Shown here: positions 16,630 through 25,282 of the stretch, in pieces
Position numbering within the stretch: the first letter of the stretch is position 1
Layout: each line of letters starts with the position of its first letter
Assembly: GCA_945952065.1 (NCBI GenBank)
Contig: CAMFGY010000016.1
Span: 31,274 to 95,273, forward strand
DNA length: 64,000 nucleotides
Reading direction: 5' to 3'
From: an uncultured Burkholderiales bacterium
GTDB taxonomy: Bacteria > Pseudomonadota > Gammaproteobacteria > Burkholderiales > Burkholderiaceae_C
Notes under the pieces: model-generated
What the model saw: only the letters and a program-made list of their open reading frames with translations
Databases searched by the model: none
Told to the model about the DNA's origin: nothing
Made by a program: the position numbers and the translations under genes

Positions 16630-19245
16630 ATGGATAATGGATTTTACAAACCGCTGGCTCCAGGGCGGCGATCCGCTCGATGCGCGGATGCGCAGTCCGG
16701 CTGCGCCCAACTCAATCAGTCTCTTTCTTATCAGCCGCTTGCCGACGCTGTGCCGCGCCCCTTGTCAACGTTTGCTTTCAACGTCATCGCTGGATTGTTC
16801 CGCTCAGCGCCTGCTGCATGCACCCCAAGGAAACTGCGGCGGGCTTGGCCCTGCTTGACTGCGCTTTGCTTGTGCGCGCCCGGCTGGGCCTTGGCTCAGC
16901 AGGCGCCAAGCCCGGGCTGGGCCAGCGCCGACAAACTCAAGCTCAAACCGGCCCGGACCCTGAGCAGCCCCAGTCAGGGGGAGAGCAAACCGGCACTGGT
17001 GCTGAGTTCCCAGCGCTTGAATTCGCGCCTGGATGGAGAAATGCAGGCCGAGGGCGAGGCCGAGCTTCGCTATGGCGATCTGCGGGTTCGGGCCAAGAGC
17101 TTGCGTTATGAATCGGTAGAAGACTTGGCCACGGCGCGTGGTGAGGTCGAAGTCAGCCGGGCGGGCAATGTATTCCAGGGCCCGGAGTTGCAGCTCTACC
17201 TCAAGCGCTTTGAGGGCGAGTTTCTCAATCCCAGCTACTTCTTCTCGCTGACCGGCGGCGGTGGCCATGCGGCCAAGGTCAGTTTTGATGGGCCGGCCAA
17301 TATTCAGGCGCAGGACGGCACCTACAGCAGCTGCCCAGTCAACGAAGACGGCTCACCGCTGGCCTGGGAGGTGACGGCGCGGCAGCTGGACATGAATTTC
17401 GAGGCCAATGAGGGTGTGGCCACCGGGGCGATGTTGCGCTTTTATGGGGTGCCGATCTTGCCGGTGCCGGTCTTGTCCTTCCCGCTCGGAGGTGGTCGCA
17501 AGTCCGGCTGGCTGGCTCCGAATATGGGCTTCGGCAACCGCAGTGGCGTGGAATTCGGCATGCCCTACTACTGGAATATTGCGCCGCAACGGGATGCGAC
17601 CTTCACGCCCTATTTGATGTCGCGCCGCGGCGCCGGCTTGGACAGTGAGTTCCGCTACTTGGAGCCCGAACACAGCGGCAAGCTGAACCTGGCATGGTTG
17701 CCCAATGACCGCCTCGCTGGCGATGCGCGCTGGGCGCTCAATCTGGATCATCAGGGCTCGGTGGGGCAGAACTGGCACTACAAACTGCGCGCCGAACGAG
17801 TCTCTGACAACAATTACTGGAAGGATCTGCCGGACCGCATGCAGAGCCAGACCGAACGTTTGCTGGCCACCGATCTGCAGTTCAGCCGTTTGCGGCAGTC
17901 CACCTGGGGCGACGCCTACAGCTACGCGCGTGTGCAGCGTTGGCAGGTCTTGCAGGAACTGGATTCCCCGATTCAGGCGCCTTACCAGCGTTCGCCGCAA
18001 ATCGGCGTGCGTTTGACCACGGCCGCTGACGATGCGGTGTTCGAGGGCTTCCGGCCCTGGGGTCGCAAGGCGCGGCTGGAGGGCTCGGTCGAACTCGAAT
18101 ACAACCGTTTTGATTTACCGGGCCATGCGCGGCTGCAGAGTTTTCAGTCCAGCGCTGCACCGACCGGGCAGCGCGCGCATATGTTGGCGCATATCAGCGC
18201 GCCACTGGGCGGAGCGGCTTGGTGGTTGATCCCGCGGGTGGCGGTCAATGCCGCGTACTACAAGTTGGACCAGGTGCAAGCGGATGGCCGCAGCAGCATG
18301 GGCCGAACCGTGCCCACCTTCAGCCTGGACCATGGCTGGATTTTCGAGCGCGACACCTCTTGGCTGGGCCGCTCGCTCTTGCAGACTTTGGAGCCCCGGG
18401 TGCTCTATGTGAACACCTTGTATCGGGCGCAGGACAACTTCCCCAAATTTGACTCGGCGCCCAAAGACTTTAACTTCGACTCCATCTACACAGCCAACCA
18501 GTTCTCGGGCATTGACCGGGTCTCAGACAGCCATCAGCTGACCGCCGGCGCAGTCAGCCGCTGGGTCAACCCTGCGCAAGGCGATGAGGTCTTGCGGCTC
18601 GGCTTGGTGCAGCGCTATTTGTTCCGCGATCAATTGGTCACGCCCAATGACAAGCCGCTGACCCAGCGTTTCTCGGATTTGCTGCTGCTCGGCGCTGTGC
18701 ACCTGGACGCCAAGTGGTGGTTGGACGGCACGATTCAGTTCAATCCCGATGAGAACCGCTCGGTGCGAACCATCATGCGAGCTCGCTATTCACCGGGCCC
18801 CTTCCGCACCATCAGCACGGCCTATCGTTTGGCCCGTGGGCAAGCGGTGCAATCGGGGGCCAGTGGGCTGGAAGGCCAGAGTGAACAGCTGGAGTTGGCT
18901 TGGCAATGGCCTTTGTACGGGCAGGGCAGCGCCAAGCGAGAGGCCGGCAACTGCGGTGGAGCCTGGTACAGCGCCGGCCGCTTGCAATACAGCTTGGTGG
19001 ACAGAAAGCTGACCGATTCTGTGCTCGGCTTTGAGTACGACTCGGGCTGCTGGATCTTGCGTTTTGGTGTGGAACGGCTCTCGGCCGGCCGCGCCGAAAC
19101 CAATACGCGTTTGATGCTGCAAATGGAACTGGTGGGCCTGTCCCAACTGGGCTCCAATGCGCTCAATGTCTTGAGGGACAATATCCCCGGTTACCGACGC
19201 CTGAGCTCTGATCGCTCGGCAAGCCTTGAAGCTCCCTATGACTGA
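16630..19245 (+). CDS. lptD: LPS-assembly outer-membrane protein LptD
   Basis: LptD is the outer-membrane barrel that inserts lipopolysaccharide at the cell surface with LptE. The N-terminal jellyroll (OstA) domain reads LNSRLDGEMQAEGEAELRYG and SLRYESVEDLATARGEVEVS; the rest is the C-terminal 26-strand barrel. A signal peptide core (WPCLTALCLCAPGWALAQ) sits about 85 residues after the listed ATG, far too late for normal export, so the true start is probably a GTG at 16750 or TTG at 16762 or 16795. A possible -10 (GATAAT, 16633-16638) overlapping the listed ATG also argues for a later start. It overlaps surA by 8 bp. Confidence 0.93.
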   Translation: MDNGFYKPLAPGRRSARCADAQSGCAQLNQSLSYQPLADAVPRPLSTFAFNVIAGLFRSAPAACTPRKLRRAWPCLTALCLCAPGWALAQQAPSPGWASADKLKLKPARTLSSPSQGESKPALVLSSQRLNSRLDGEMQAEGEAELRYGDLRVRAKSLRYESVEDLATARGEVEVSRAGNVFQGPELQLYLKRFEGEFLNPSYFFSLTGGGGHAAKVSFDGPANIQAQDGTYSSCPVNEDGSPLAWEVTARQLDMNFEANEGVATGAMLRFYGVPILPVPVLSFPLGGGRKSGWLAPNMGFGNRSGVEFGMPYYWNIAPQRDATFTPYLMSRRGAGLDSEFRYLEPEHSGKLNLAWLPNDRLAGDARWALNLDHQGSVGQNWHYKLRAERVSDNNYWKDLPDRMQSQTERLLATDLQFSRLRQSTWGDAYSYARVQRWQVLQELDSPIQAPYQRSPQIGVRLTTAADDAVFEGFRPWGRKARLEGSVELEYNRFDLPGHARLQSFQSSAAPTGQRAHMLAHISAPLGGAAWWLIPRVAVNAAYYKLDQVQADGRSSMGRTVPTFSLDHGWIFERDTSWLGRSLLQTLEPRVLYVNTLYRAQDNFPKFDSAPKDFNFDSIYTANQFSGIDRVSDSHQLTAGAVSRWVNPAQGDEVLRLGLVQRYLFRDQLVTPNDKPLTQRFSDLLLLGAVHLDAKWWLDGTIQFNPDENRSVRTIMRARYSPGPFRTISTAYRLARGQAVQSGASGLEGQSEQLELAWQWPLYGQGSAKREAGNCGGAWYSAGRLQYSLVDRKLTDSVLGFEYDSGCWILRFGVERLSAGRAETNTRLMLQMELVGLSQLGSNALNVLRDNIPGYRRLSSDRSASLEAPYD

Positions 19246-20569
19246 TATGTCGATTCGATCCCTGACTCTGCTTGGCTCTTTCTTCCTGCTTGGCCTGCAG
19301 GCCAGCCAGCCGGCTTGGGCTCAGCAGCGAGCCTTCGACCTGAAGCCGGGTGACTACATCGCTGCGGTGGTCAACCAAGACGTGGTGGCCGCCAGCGAAG
19401 TGGTGCAGCGTAAAGCCCGCATGTTGGAGGAAGCCCGGCGGCGTGGCGAAACCATGCCGGACTCCACCGCGATTCACAAGCAGGCGCTGGAGGCCTTGAT
19501 CGAAGATCGGGTGCAAGTGACCTACGCACGCGAAGCCGGCGGCAAGGTGGACGAGCCCGAGTTGGACCGGGTGGTGGCCAATGTGGCGGCGCAGAACAAG
19601 CTGACCATGGCGCAGTTGCTGGAGCGACTCAAGCAAGACGGCACCGACTACCGGACCTTCCGCGAAGGTTTGCGCGACCAGATGATGTCTGAGCGGGTGC
19701 GCGAGCGTGAAGTGCAGGGTCGCATCCGCATCACCGATGGCGAGATTGACAAATATCTGGAGCAGCGCCGCGAAAAACTGCAGGGCTCCGGTCAAATGAA
19801 TCTGGCACAAATTCTGGTCAAGGTGTCTGAGGGCGCCAGCGAAACCGTGGTGGCCGAGCGTCAAGCCAAGGCCGAGCAAGCGCTGGCGCGTGCGCTTGCC
19901 GGTGAAGATTTCGCTAAATTGGCCAAAGAGCTGTCTGACGATGCCAGCAAAGAACGCGGCGGTGAGTTCGGCATGCGGCCGGCCGATCGTTTGCCGGATT
20001 TGTTTGTCGAAGCCGTCAAAGGCTTGAGCAAAGGGCAGGTGAGCGCCAAAGTGCTGCGCTCGGGGGCAGGCTTTCATGTCTTGAAATTGGTGGACCGCGA
20101 AGGTTCGGGCTCCATGACCACGGTGATGCAAACCCGTGCGCGCCATGTGCTGCTGCGCCCCTCGGCGCAATTGACCCAAGAAGTGGCGGCGCGGCGCTTG
20201 GCCGAGTTCAAACGTGCCATCGAGTCGGGTCGTACCAGTTTCGAGGCGGTTGCCCGTGAGAACTCAGAAGACGGCAGCGCACCCGAAGGCGGCGATCTGG
20301 GCTGGATGTCGCCCGGTGCTTTTGTGCCCGAGTTTGAGCAGGCCATGAATGCCTTGCCGGTTGGCGGCATTTCCGACCCCGTGCCTTCGCGCTTTGGCCT
20401 GCACCTGATCCAGGTGCAAGATCGCCGTTCGGTCGAAATCGAGATGAAGCAGTTGCGTGAGCAAGCGCGCGCTGCTTTGCGCGAAAGCAAGTACGAAGAG
20501 GCCTATCTGGACTGGGTCAAAGACTTGCGCGCACGGGCTTACGTCGAAGTGCGTGAGTGGTTGGACTGA
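19238..20569 (+). CDS. surA: Periplasmic chaperone and peptidyl-prolyl isomerase SurA
   Basis: SurA escorts outer-membrane proteins such as LptD across the periplasm. The 443-residue protein has a signal peptide ([21 protein letters not shown]), a SurA N-domain ([14 protein letters not shown] to about 150), then two parvulin domains at about 170-275 and 285-390; the second keeps the full [17 protein letters not shown] signature. The ATG at 19238 overlaps the lptD stop; another ATG at 19247 is also possible. Cotranscription with its client gene lptD is typical. Confidence 0.95.
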   Translation: MTDMSIRSLTLLGSFFLLGLQASQPAWAQQRAFDLKPGDYIAAVVNQDVVAASEVVQRKARMLEEARRRGETMPDSTAIHKQALEALIEDRVQVTYAREAGGKVDEPELDRVVANVAAQNKLTMAQLLERLKQDGTDYRTFREGLRDQMMSERVREREVQGRIRITDGEIDKYLEQRREKLQGSGQMNLAQILVKVSEGASETVVAERQAKAEQALARALAGEDFAKLAKELSDDASKERGGEFGMRPADRLPDLFVEAVKGLSKGQVSAKVLRSGAGFHVLKLVDREGSGSMTTVMQTRARHVLLRPSAQLTQEVAARRLAEFKRAIESGRTSFEAVARENSEDGSAPEGGDLGWMSPGAFVPEFEQAMNALPVGGISDPVPSRFGLHLIQVQDRRSVEIEMKQLREQARAALRESKYEEAYLDWVKDLRARAYVEVREWLD

Positions 20570-20579
20570 GGGCGGCTGC

Positions 20580-21338
20580 GTGGCACAACATATTGCACGC
20601 AAGCGTTTCGGTCAGCATTTTCTGACCGATGTGCACATCATCGAGTCGATCGTCGACGCCATCGGCCCGCGCGCCGGTGAGGCCTTGGTGGAGATCGGCC
20701 CGGGTTTGGGCGCCATGACCCTGCCACTGCTGCAGCGCATCCAGCCTTTCACCGTTATCGAGCTCGACCGTGATTTGGCGGCCAAGCTGCGCCAGCAAAG
20801 TGGGCTGGAGGTGATCGAGTCCGATGTCTTGAAGGTCGACTTCGCAGCGCTGGCAGCGGCCAAGGGGCAAAAGCTGCGCGTGGTGGGCAATCTCCCCTAC
20901 AACATCTCCACACCGATTCTGTTTCACCTGCTGGGCTTTGTGGACCATGTGGTGGACCAGCACTTCATGCTGCAAAAAGAAGTGGTGGACCGGATGGCGG
21001 CGTCGCCGGGCTGCAAGGACTATGGGCGGCTGACCGTGATGCTGCAATGGCGCTATGCCATCGAGTCGGTGCTGGATGTGCCGCCTGCTGCCTTTGACCC
21101 GCCGCCGCGGGTGGATTCCGCCATTGTTCGCATGCAGCCCTATGCGCAGCCGCCGCAGCTGGATGCGCAGCTGTTTTCAGAGATGGTGGCGGCCGCTTTC
21201 TCGCAGCGCCGTAAGCTGCTGCGCCACAGTCTGGGTGTGTGGCTCTCAGCACGGGGCTTCAGCGGGCAATTCGATCTGCAGCGCCGCGCCGAGGAAGTGC
21301 CAGTTGCTGAGTTTGTCGCGCTCGCTCAGGCGCTTTAA
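20580..21338 (+). CDS. rsmA: 16S rRNA m6(2)A1518/A1519 dimethyltransferase RsmA
   Basis: RsmA (KsgA) dimethylates two adjacent adenines in helix 45 of 16S rRNA late in 30S assembly. The 252-residue protein begins with a GTG 10 bp after surA, preceded by GAGGG, and reads [20 protein letters not shown] motif I is [11 protein letters not shown] and the catalytic NLPYNIST motif is near 108. Length is normal. In many relatives pdxA lies between surA and rsmA; here it is absent from the window. Confidence 0.96.
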   Translation: MAQHIARKRFGQHFLTDVHIIESIVDAIGPRAGEALVEIGPGLGAMTLPLLQRIQPFTVIELDRDLAAKLRQQSGLEVIESDVLKVDFAALAAAKGQKLRVVGNLPYNISTPILFHLLGFVDHVVDQHFMLQKEVVDRMAASPGCKDYGRLTVMLQWRYAIESVLDVPPAAFDPPPRVDSAIVRMQPYAQPPQLDAQLFSEMVAAAFSQRRKLLRHSLGVWLSARGFSGQFDLQRRAEEVPVAEFVALAQAL

Positions 21339-21384
21339 GTCGCGCCAGCAGGCGCACCGGCTTGATCAGCCGGCCCGCAAGTAC

Positions 21385-21410
21385 AAAAAAAGGGAGCCCG
21401 AGAGCTCCCT
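21385..21410. terminator. Bidirectional intrinsic terminator
   Basis: A run of A, then GGGAGC and GCTCCC as stem, then a T-run, so it works on both strands. It serves rsmA on the plus strand and whatever ends at 21440 on the minus strand. Confidence 0.9.
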
Positions 21411-21439
21411 TTTTTGGGGTTTGTATGCTGGATGCCAGA

Positions 21440-21631
21440 TCAGGCGGCGCTGAGCCACATGGCGGTATCGAACGCGCTGCTCATCATCGGCATATTCATG
21501 CCGAAGTTGGCGTTGGCGGCAGCTTTGGAGTTCTTGGCTGCAGGCTTGGCGGCTACAGCGGCGGCTTCTTCGGTAGCCCGCTCCCAGGACGTATTGTCTT
21601 GAGAGCGGGCTACTGAAAAGAATAGAAGCAC
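21440..21631 (-). pseudogene. Possible 3' remnant of an unidentified gene
   Basis: An open frame of 63 codons ending 30 bp before the bidirectional terminator. The C-terminal 40 residues (EEAAAVAAKPAAKNSKAAAN, then FGMNMPMM) have the composition of an Ala/Lys-rich linker plus a short tail, and the stop-to-terminator spacing is that of a genuine gene end. Its upstream end runs into the barstar gene in another frame, so the 5' part is missing. I read it as the tail of a gene truncated when the RNase/barstar pair arrived; it could also be chance. Family not recognised. Confidence 0.35.
21573..21613. repeat. 11-bp perfect inverted repeat at the barstar 3' end
   Basis: GTAGCCCGCTC at 21573-21583 and its exact complement at 21603-21613 flank a 19-base loop. 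The right arm contains the barstar stop codon. No T-run follows, so it is a weak terminator candidate and could instead mark the junction of the RNase/barstar islet. Confidence 0.6.
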
Positions 21632-22005
21632 CTGAACTGAACCTTCCGGTCGGCCCAGTAATCGGCCGCTTCACGGAAGACGTCGAGCAACTGTTCGCGA
21701 GCCTCGCGGTCAAACTTGGCGTTGTCAGGCAACTGCTCAAGTACGACGACAAAGCCGGGCTGTGCGCCGGACTTGTGGACCAGATCGGTCATGCAGTCGT
21801 GGAGCGCGTCCAGATTCTTGCCAAAGTGGGCCGGGAAGAGAAAGGCCTGTGCAATCATCTCCAGCACATCCTGCTTGGACTGTGCTTCGGTCAAATTGGC
21901 ATACAAGAAATGCTGGCCGGCATCCTGGGCGGCATGCATCAAGTCCTCTACGCGGTAGGCCCGTATGGCCTGCACGATATTGGGACGGACGGTCTGCAAA
22001 AGCAT
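21610..22005 (-). CDS. Barstar-family ribonuclease inhibitor
   Basis: Barstar binds the active site of barnase-type RNases in the cytoplasm and protects the producer. This 131-residue protein carries the family core: YANLTEAQSKQDVLEMIAQA, then FPAHFGKNLDALHDCMTDL, the acidic helix region that plugs the RNase site, and FVVVLEQLPDN. It is longer than Bacillus barstar at the N-terminus. AGGAGG lies nine bases before the ATG. It follows the RNase gene by 47 bp on the same strand, so toxin and inhibitor are probably cotranscribed. Confidence 0.92.
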   Translation of the reverse strand: MLLQTVRPNIVQAIRAYRVEDLMHAAQDAGQHFLYANLTEAQSKQDVLEMIAQAFLFPAHFGKNLDALHDCMTDLVHKSGAQPGFVVVLEQLPDNAKFDREAREQLLDVFREAADYWADRKVQFRCFYSFQ

Positions 22006-22052
22006 GGTCGCGATCCTCCTATATAGTCACAGAACTTTTCATCACCGTCGAA

Positions 22053-22478
22053 TCACTGCTCGATGCGTTTGAAGCTCGAATAATGATCGCTGGTGTAATA
22101 GCAAACATCAGGATTTGTAGGGGGTTTGCCTCCGCACACCAATCGTCGAGCTCCGCGGTTGCGGGCGCCTGGCGTTGGGACGGTGTACTCGCGGTAGTAG
22201 CCACGTGTCTTGGCGGGGAGCAAGCGTTCGCGATTGCCAAAAACGATGCCGTCCTTGTCGTACGGAAATGGTCCTCCGGCAAGGATCAGGCGGTGCGTCG
22301 TTTGGGCTTCGCGGGGCAGCTTCGACAAGGCAACCGTTTCGGTCATCGCAGATGACTGATCCGGCGCGGCTACCGACTCTTTGGCCTGCACTTGGACACT
22401 GGCGGTCGCCAGCAAAATGCTGGCGATGACTGCGTTGCACCAAGTGGACCACAGCGGTGGTCGGGAGAGCAAAGACAC
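22053..22478 (-). CDS. Secreted guanyl-specific ribonuclease, RNase Sa/barnase family
   Basis: A 141-residue endoribonuclease with an N-terminal signal peptide (AVIASILLATASVQVQA). The domain matches RNase Sa: GPFPYDKDGIVFGNRE, then YYREYTVPTPGARNRGARR and YYTSDHYSSF. Catalytic residues align: Glu97 (Sa Glu54), Arg108 (Arg65), Arg112 (Arg69) and His132 (His85), so it should cut RNA 3' of guanosine. The GTG at 22478 was chosen: it starts the signal peptide and is preceded by AGGAACAGGG; the upstream TTG has no such site. Barstar is encoded directly downstream. Base composition upstream is lower in GC than the flanks, hinting at transfer. Confidence 0.92.
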   Translation of the reverse strand: MSLLSRPPLWSTWCNAVIASILLATASVQVQAKESVAAPDQSSAMTETVALSKLPREAQTTHRLILAGGPFPYDKDGIVFGNRERLLPAKTRGYYREYTVPTPGARNRGARRLVCGGKPPTNPDVCYYTSDHYSSFKRIEQ

Positions 22479-22574
22479 GGGATTACCCTGTTCCTGAAAG
22501 CGCAATGGTAACGAAAAGGCTTGAAAACCTCAAGCGCCCCGCCCCCCTGGGCCTGGGATTCTGGTCATTGTTTG

Positions 22575-22586
22575 TGTGTGCACACA
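22575..22586. promoter_or_regulatory. Palindrome in the AT-rich region upstream of the RNase gene
   Basis: TGTGTGCACACA is a perfect 12-bp palindrome about 100 bp upstream of the RNase start, in a stretch (22560-22660) clearly richer in A and T than its surroundings. It could be an operator; no regulator is identifiable nearby. Confidence 0.35.
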
Positions 22587-22740
22587 TTCCCAATTTATGG
22601 TGTCAATGTGTAGTTTTTGTGACCAAGCGGGGCCCGGTAAGCCCTTACAAACTTTTGTAAATAGCGGCCAAGCCAATGCTCGCACCGCCCCATATTGGTG
22701 CGCGATCGGCGGGCTTGCGAGGCCGGATTTTCTTTGAAAC

Positions 22741-25035
22741 TCAGCGTGCGGCGTTGGCATCGGCCACGGTCAGGGCCGTCATATTGACGATGCGCCGCAC
22801 GGTGGCTGAAGGTGTCAACACATGCACCGGCTTGGCTGCACCCAGCAGCACGGGCCCGATGGCGATGCCGCCTCCGGCCGTGGTCTTCAGCAGGTTGTAG
22901 GAGATGTTGGCGGCATCGATATTGGGCAGCACCAGCAAATTGGCTTCACCGCTGAGCGTGCTGTTGGGCATCAGCACTTTGCGGTAGCCTGCGTCCAAGG
23001 CGGTGTCGCCGTGCATTTCACCGTCCACCTCCAGCCAGGGGGCGGAGCTCTGAATCAGGCCCAGGGCCTCGCGCATTTTGACGGCCGACGGCTGGTTGCT
23101 GGAGCCGAAATTGCTGTGCGAGAGCAGGGCGGCCTTGGGGCGAATGCCGAAGCGCATCAGTTCTTCCGCCGCCATGACGGTGATTTCAGCCAGCTGCTCG
23201 GCCGTGGGGTCGTAATTGACATGGGTGTCCACCAAGAAGACTTGGCGACCCGGCAGAATCAGGCCGTTCATGCAGGCGTAATTCTTCACCCCTTGGCGCT
23301 TGCCGATCACCTGATCGATGTACTGCAAATGCATGGCGGTATTGCTCCAGGTGCCGCAGAGCATGCCGTCCACTTCGCCCTTGTGCAGCATCATGCAACC
23401 GATCAGGGTCAGGCGCCGGCGCATCTCGATCTTGGCGAGTTGCTGGGTGACGCCCTTGCGCTCGGTCATGCGGTGATAGCTTTGCCAGTAGTCGCGATAG
23501 CGATGGTCGTTTTCGACATTGACGATGTCGTAATCCTTGCCTTCTTTCAGGCGCAGACCAAAGCGCTCGCAACGCTCCGCGATGACGCCGGGCCGGCCAA
23601 TCAGCGTGGGCCGTGCCAAGCCTTCGTCCACCACCACTTGCACCGCACGCAACACCCGCTCTTCTTCGCCCTCGGCGTAGGCCACGCGTTTGGCGGTGGC
23701 GCGCTTGGCGACGTTGAAGATGGGCTTCATCGTGGTGCCGGAGGCATAGACAAAGCTTTGCAGCTTTTCGCGGTAGGCCTCCAAGTCCTGAATCGGGCGG
23801 CTCGCCACGCCGGAGGCCATGGCGGCCTCGGCCACTGCCGGCGCAATCTTCATCATCAAGCGCGGGTCGAAGGGCTTGGGGATCAGATACTCCGGGCCGA
23901 AGCTCAGATTGGCGCCCGCATAGGCCGCCGCCACCACTTCGCTTTGTTCGGCCTGGGCCAACTCGGCAATCGCGCGCACGGCGGCGATTTCCATCTCGTC
24001 ATTGATGGTGGTGGCACCGCAGTCCAAGGCGCCGCGGAAGATGTAGGGGAAGCACAGAACGTTGTTGACTTGGTTCGGATAGTCGGTGCGGCCGGTGGCC
24101 ATCACCGCGTCATCGCGCACCGCCTTGACCTGCTCGGGCAGGATTTCCGGCGTTGGGTTGGCCAGCGCAAAAATCATTGGGCGCGGAGCCATCTTGGCCA
24201 CCATCTCGGGCTTCATCACGCCGCCGGCCGACAGACCCAGGAACACATCCGCGCCTTCAATGACTTGGCTGAGGCTGCGCAGTTCGGTCTTCTGGGCAAA
24301 TCCGGCCTTGTCGGGGTCCATCAGCTCCACGCGGCCCTCATAGACCACACCGGCCAGGTCGGTCACCCAGATGTTTTCCTTCGGCAGCCCCAGCTTGACC
24401 AGCAGGCCCAAGCAGGCCAGGGCGGCGGCGCCCGCGCCCGAAGTCACCAGCTTGACCTGGCGGATGTCTTTGCCCAAGACCTTCAAGCCGTTCAAGAAGG
24501 CGGCGCCGACGACGATGGCCGTGCCATGCTGGTCGTCGTGGAAGACGGGGATCTTCATGCGCTCGCGCAACTTGCGCTCGACGTAGAAGCAGTCGGGGGC
24601 CTTGATGTCTTCGAGGTTGACGCCGCCAAAGGTGGGTTCCAGCGCGGCAATGATGTCGACCAGTTTGTCGAGGTCGCGTTCGGCGATTTCAAGGTCGAAC
24701 ACATCGATGCCGGCGAACTTTTTGAACAGCACGCCCTTGCCTTCCATCACCGGCTTCGAGGCCAGCGGGCCGATGTCGCCCAAGCCCAGCACCGCGGTGC
24801 CATTGGTCACCACCGCGACCAAATTGCCCCGCGAGGTGTAGCGAAAGGCATTGGCCGGGTCGGCGACGATTTCCTCGCAGGCTGCGGCCACCCCGGGGGA
24901 GTAGGCGAGCGCCAGATCCCGCTGATTGACCAATTGCTTGGTCGCAGCAATCGCGATCTTGCCCGGCGTGGGGAACTCGTGATACTCAAGTGCGGCTTGG
25001 CGAAACTGGTTGTTCTTTTGTTCTGAGGTGGGCAT
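22741..25035 (-). CDS. maeB: NADP-dependent malic enzyme with phosphotransacetylase-like domain
   Basis: MaeB decarboxylates malate to pyruvate with NADPH formation. The 764-residue protein has the malic domain ([36 protein letters not shown]), the NAD(P)-binding domain ([16 protein letters not shown]), and a C-terminal phosphotransacetylase-like domain from about 430 on ([20 protein letters not shown]), the arrangement of E. coli MaeB. The ATG at 25035 begins [10 protein letters not shown]. It is divergent from a DctS/DctR-like two-component system, fitting C4-dicarboxylate metabolism. Confidence 0.95.
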   Translation of the reverse strand: MPTSEQKNNQFRQAALEYHEFPTPGKIAIAATKQLVNQRDLALAYSPGVAAACEEIVADPANAFRYTSRGNLVAVVTNGTAVLGLGDIGPLASKPVMEGKGVLFKKFAGIDVFDLEIAERDLDKLVDIIAALEPTFGGVNLEDIKAPDCFYVERKLRERMKIPVFHDDQHGTAIVVGAAFLNGLKVLGKDIRQVKLVTSGAGAAALACLGLLVKLGLPKENIWVTDLAGVVYEGRVELMDPDKAGFAQKTELRSLSQVIEGADVFLGLSAGGVMKPEMVAKMAPRPMIFALANPTPEILPEQVKAVRDDAVMATGRTDYPNQVNNVLCFPYIFRGALDCGATTINDEMEIAAVRAIAELAQAEQSEVVAAAYAGANLSFGPEYLIPKPFDPRLMMKIAPAVAEAAMASGVASRPIQDLEAYREKLQSFVYASGTTMKPIFNVAKRATAKRVAYAEGEEERVLRAVQVVVDEGLARPTLIGRPGVIAERCERFGLRLKEGKDYDIVNVENDHRYRDYWQSYHRMTERKGVTQQLAKIEMRRRLTLIGCMMLHKGEVDGMLCGTWSNTAMHLQYIDQVIGKRQGVKNYACMNGLILPGRQVFLVDTHVNYDPTAEQLAEITVMAAEELMRFGIRPKAALLSHSNFGSSNQPSAVKMREALGLIQSSAPWLEVDGEMHGDTALDAGYRKVLMPNSTLSGEANLLVLPNIDAANISYNLLKTTAGGGIAIGPVLLGAAKPVHVLTPSATVRRIVNMTALTVADANAAR

Positions 25036-25282
25036 GGTGCTGTTTCTCTCGGCAAGCCAGTAAGGCCATGGGGCGACGGCGCCGACCAAGGCGGCCGGCG
25101 ATTGTAAAAGCCGCAGCCAGGGGGCGGGCCCTGCTGCGCACAGTGCAAGTGTCAGCGGTCTTGCCCCTTTGGCGATACGCGGAAATGCGCATCTTGCGGC
25201 AAGGGCAGTCAAAGGATACTGCGAGCTGGAAAATCTTGTGCCGCCCTTTGCAGTTCTCCCCAGCTCTTGCCCCACGATTGTG

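Noticed and set aside
22822..25026. A 734-codon open frame antisense to maeB
   Set aside because: It mirrors the malic enzyme gene, is His/Gly/Gln-rich without domains, and arises from GC-rich codon bias; maeB has full family support.
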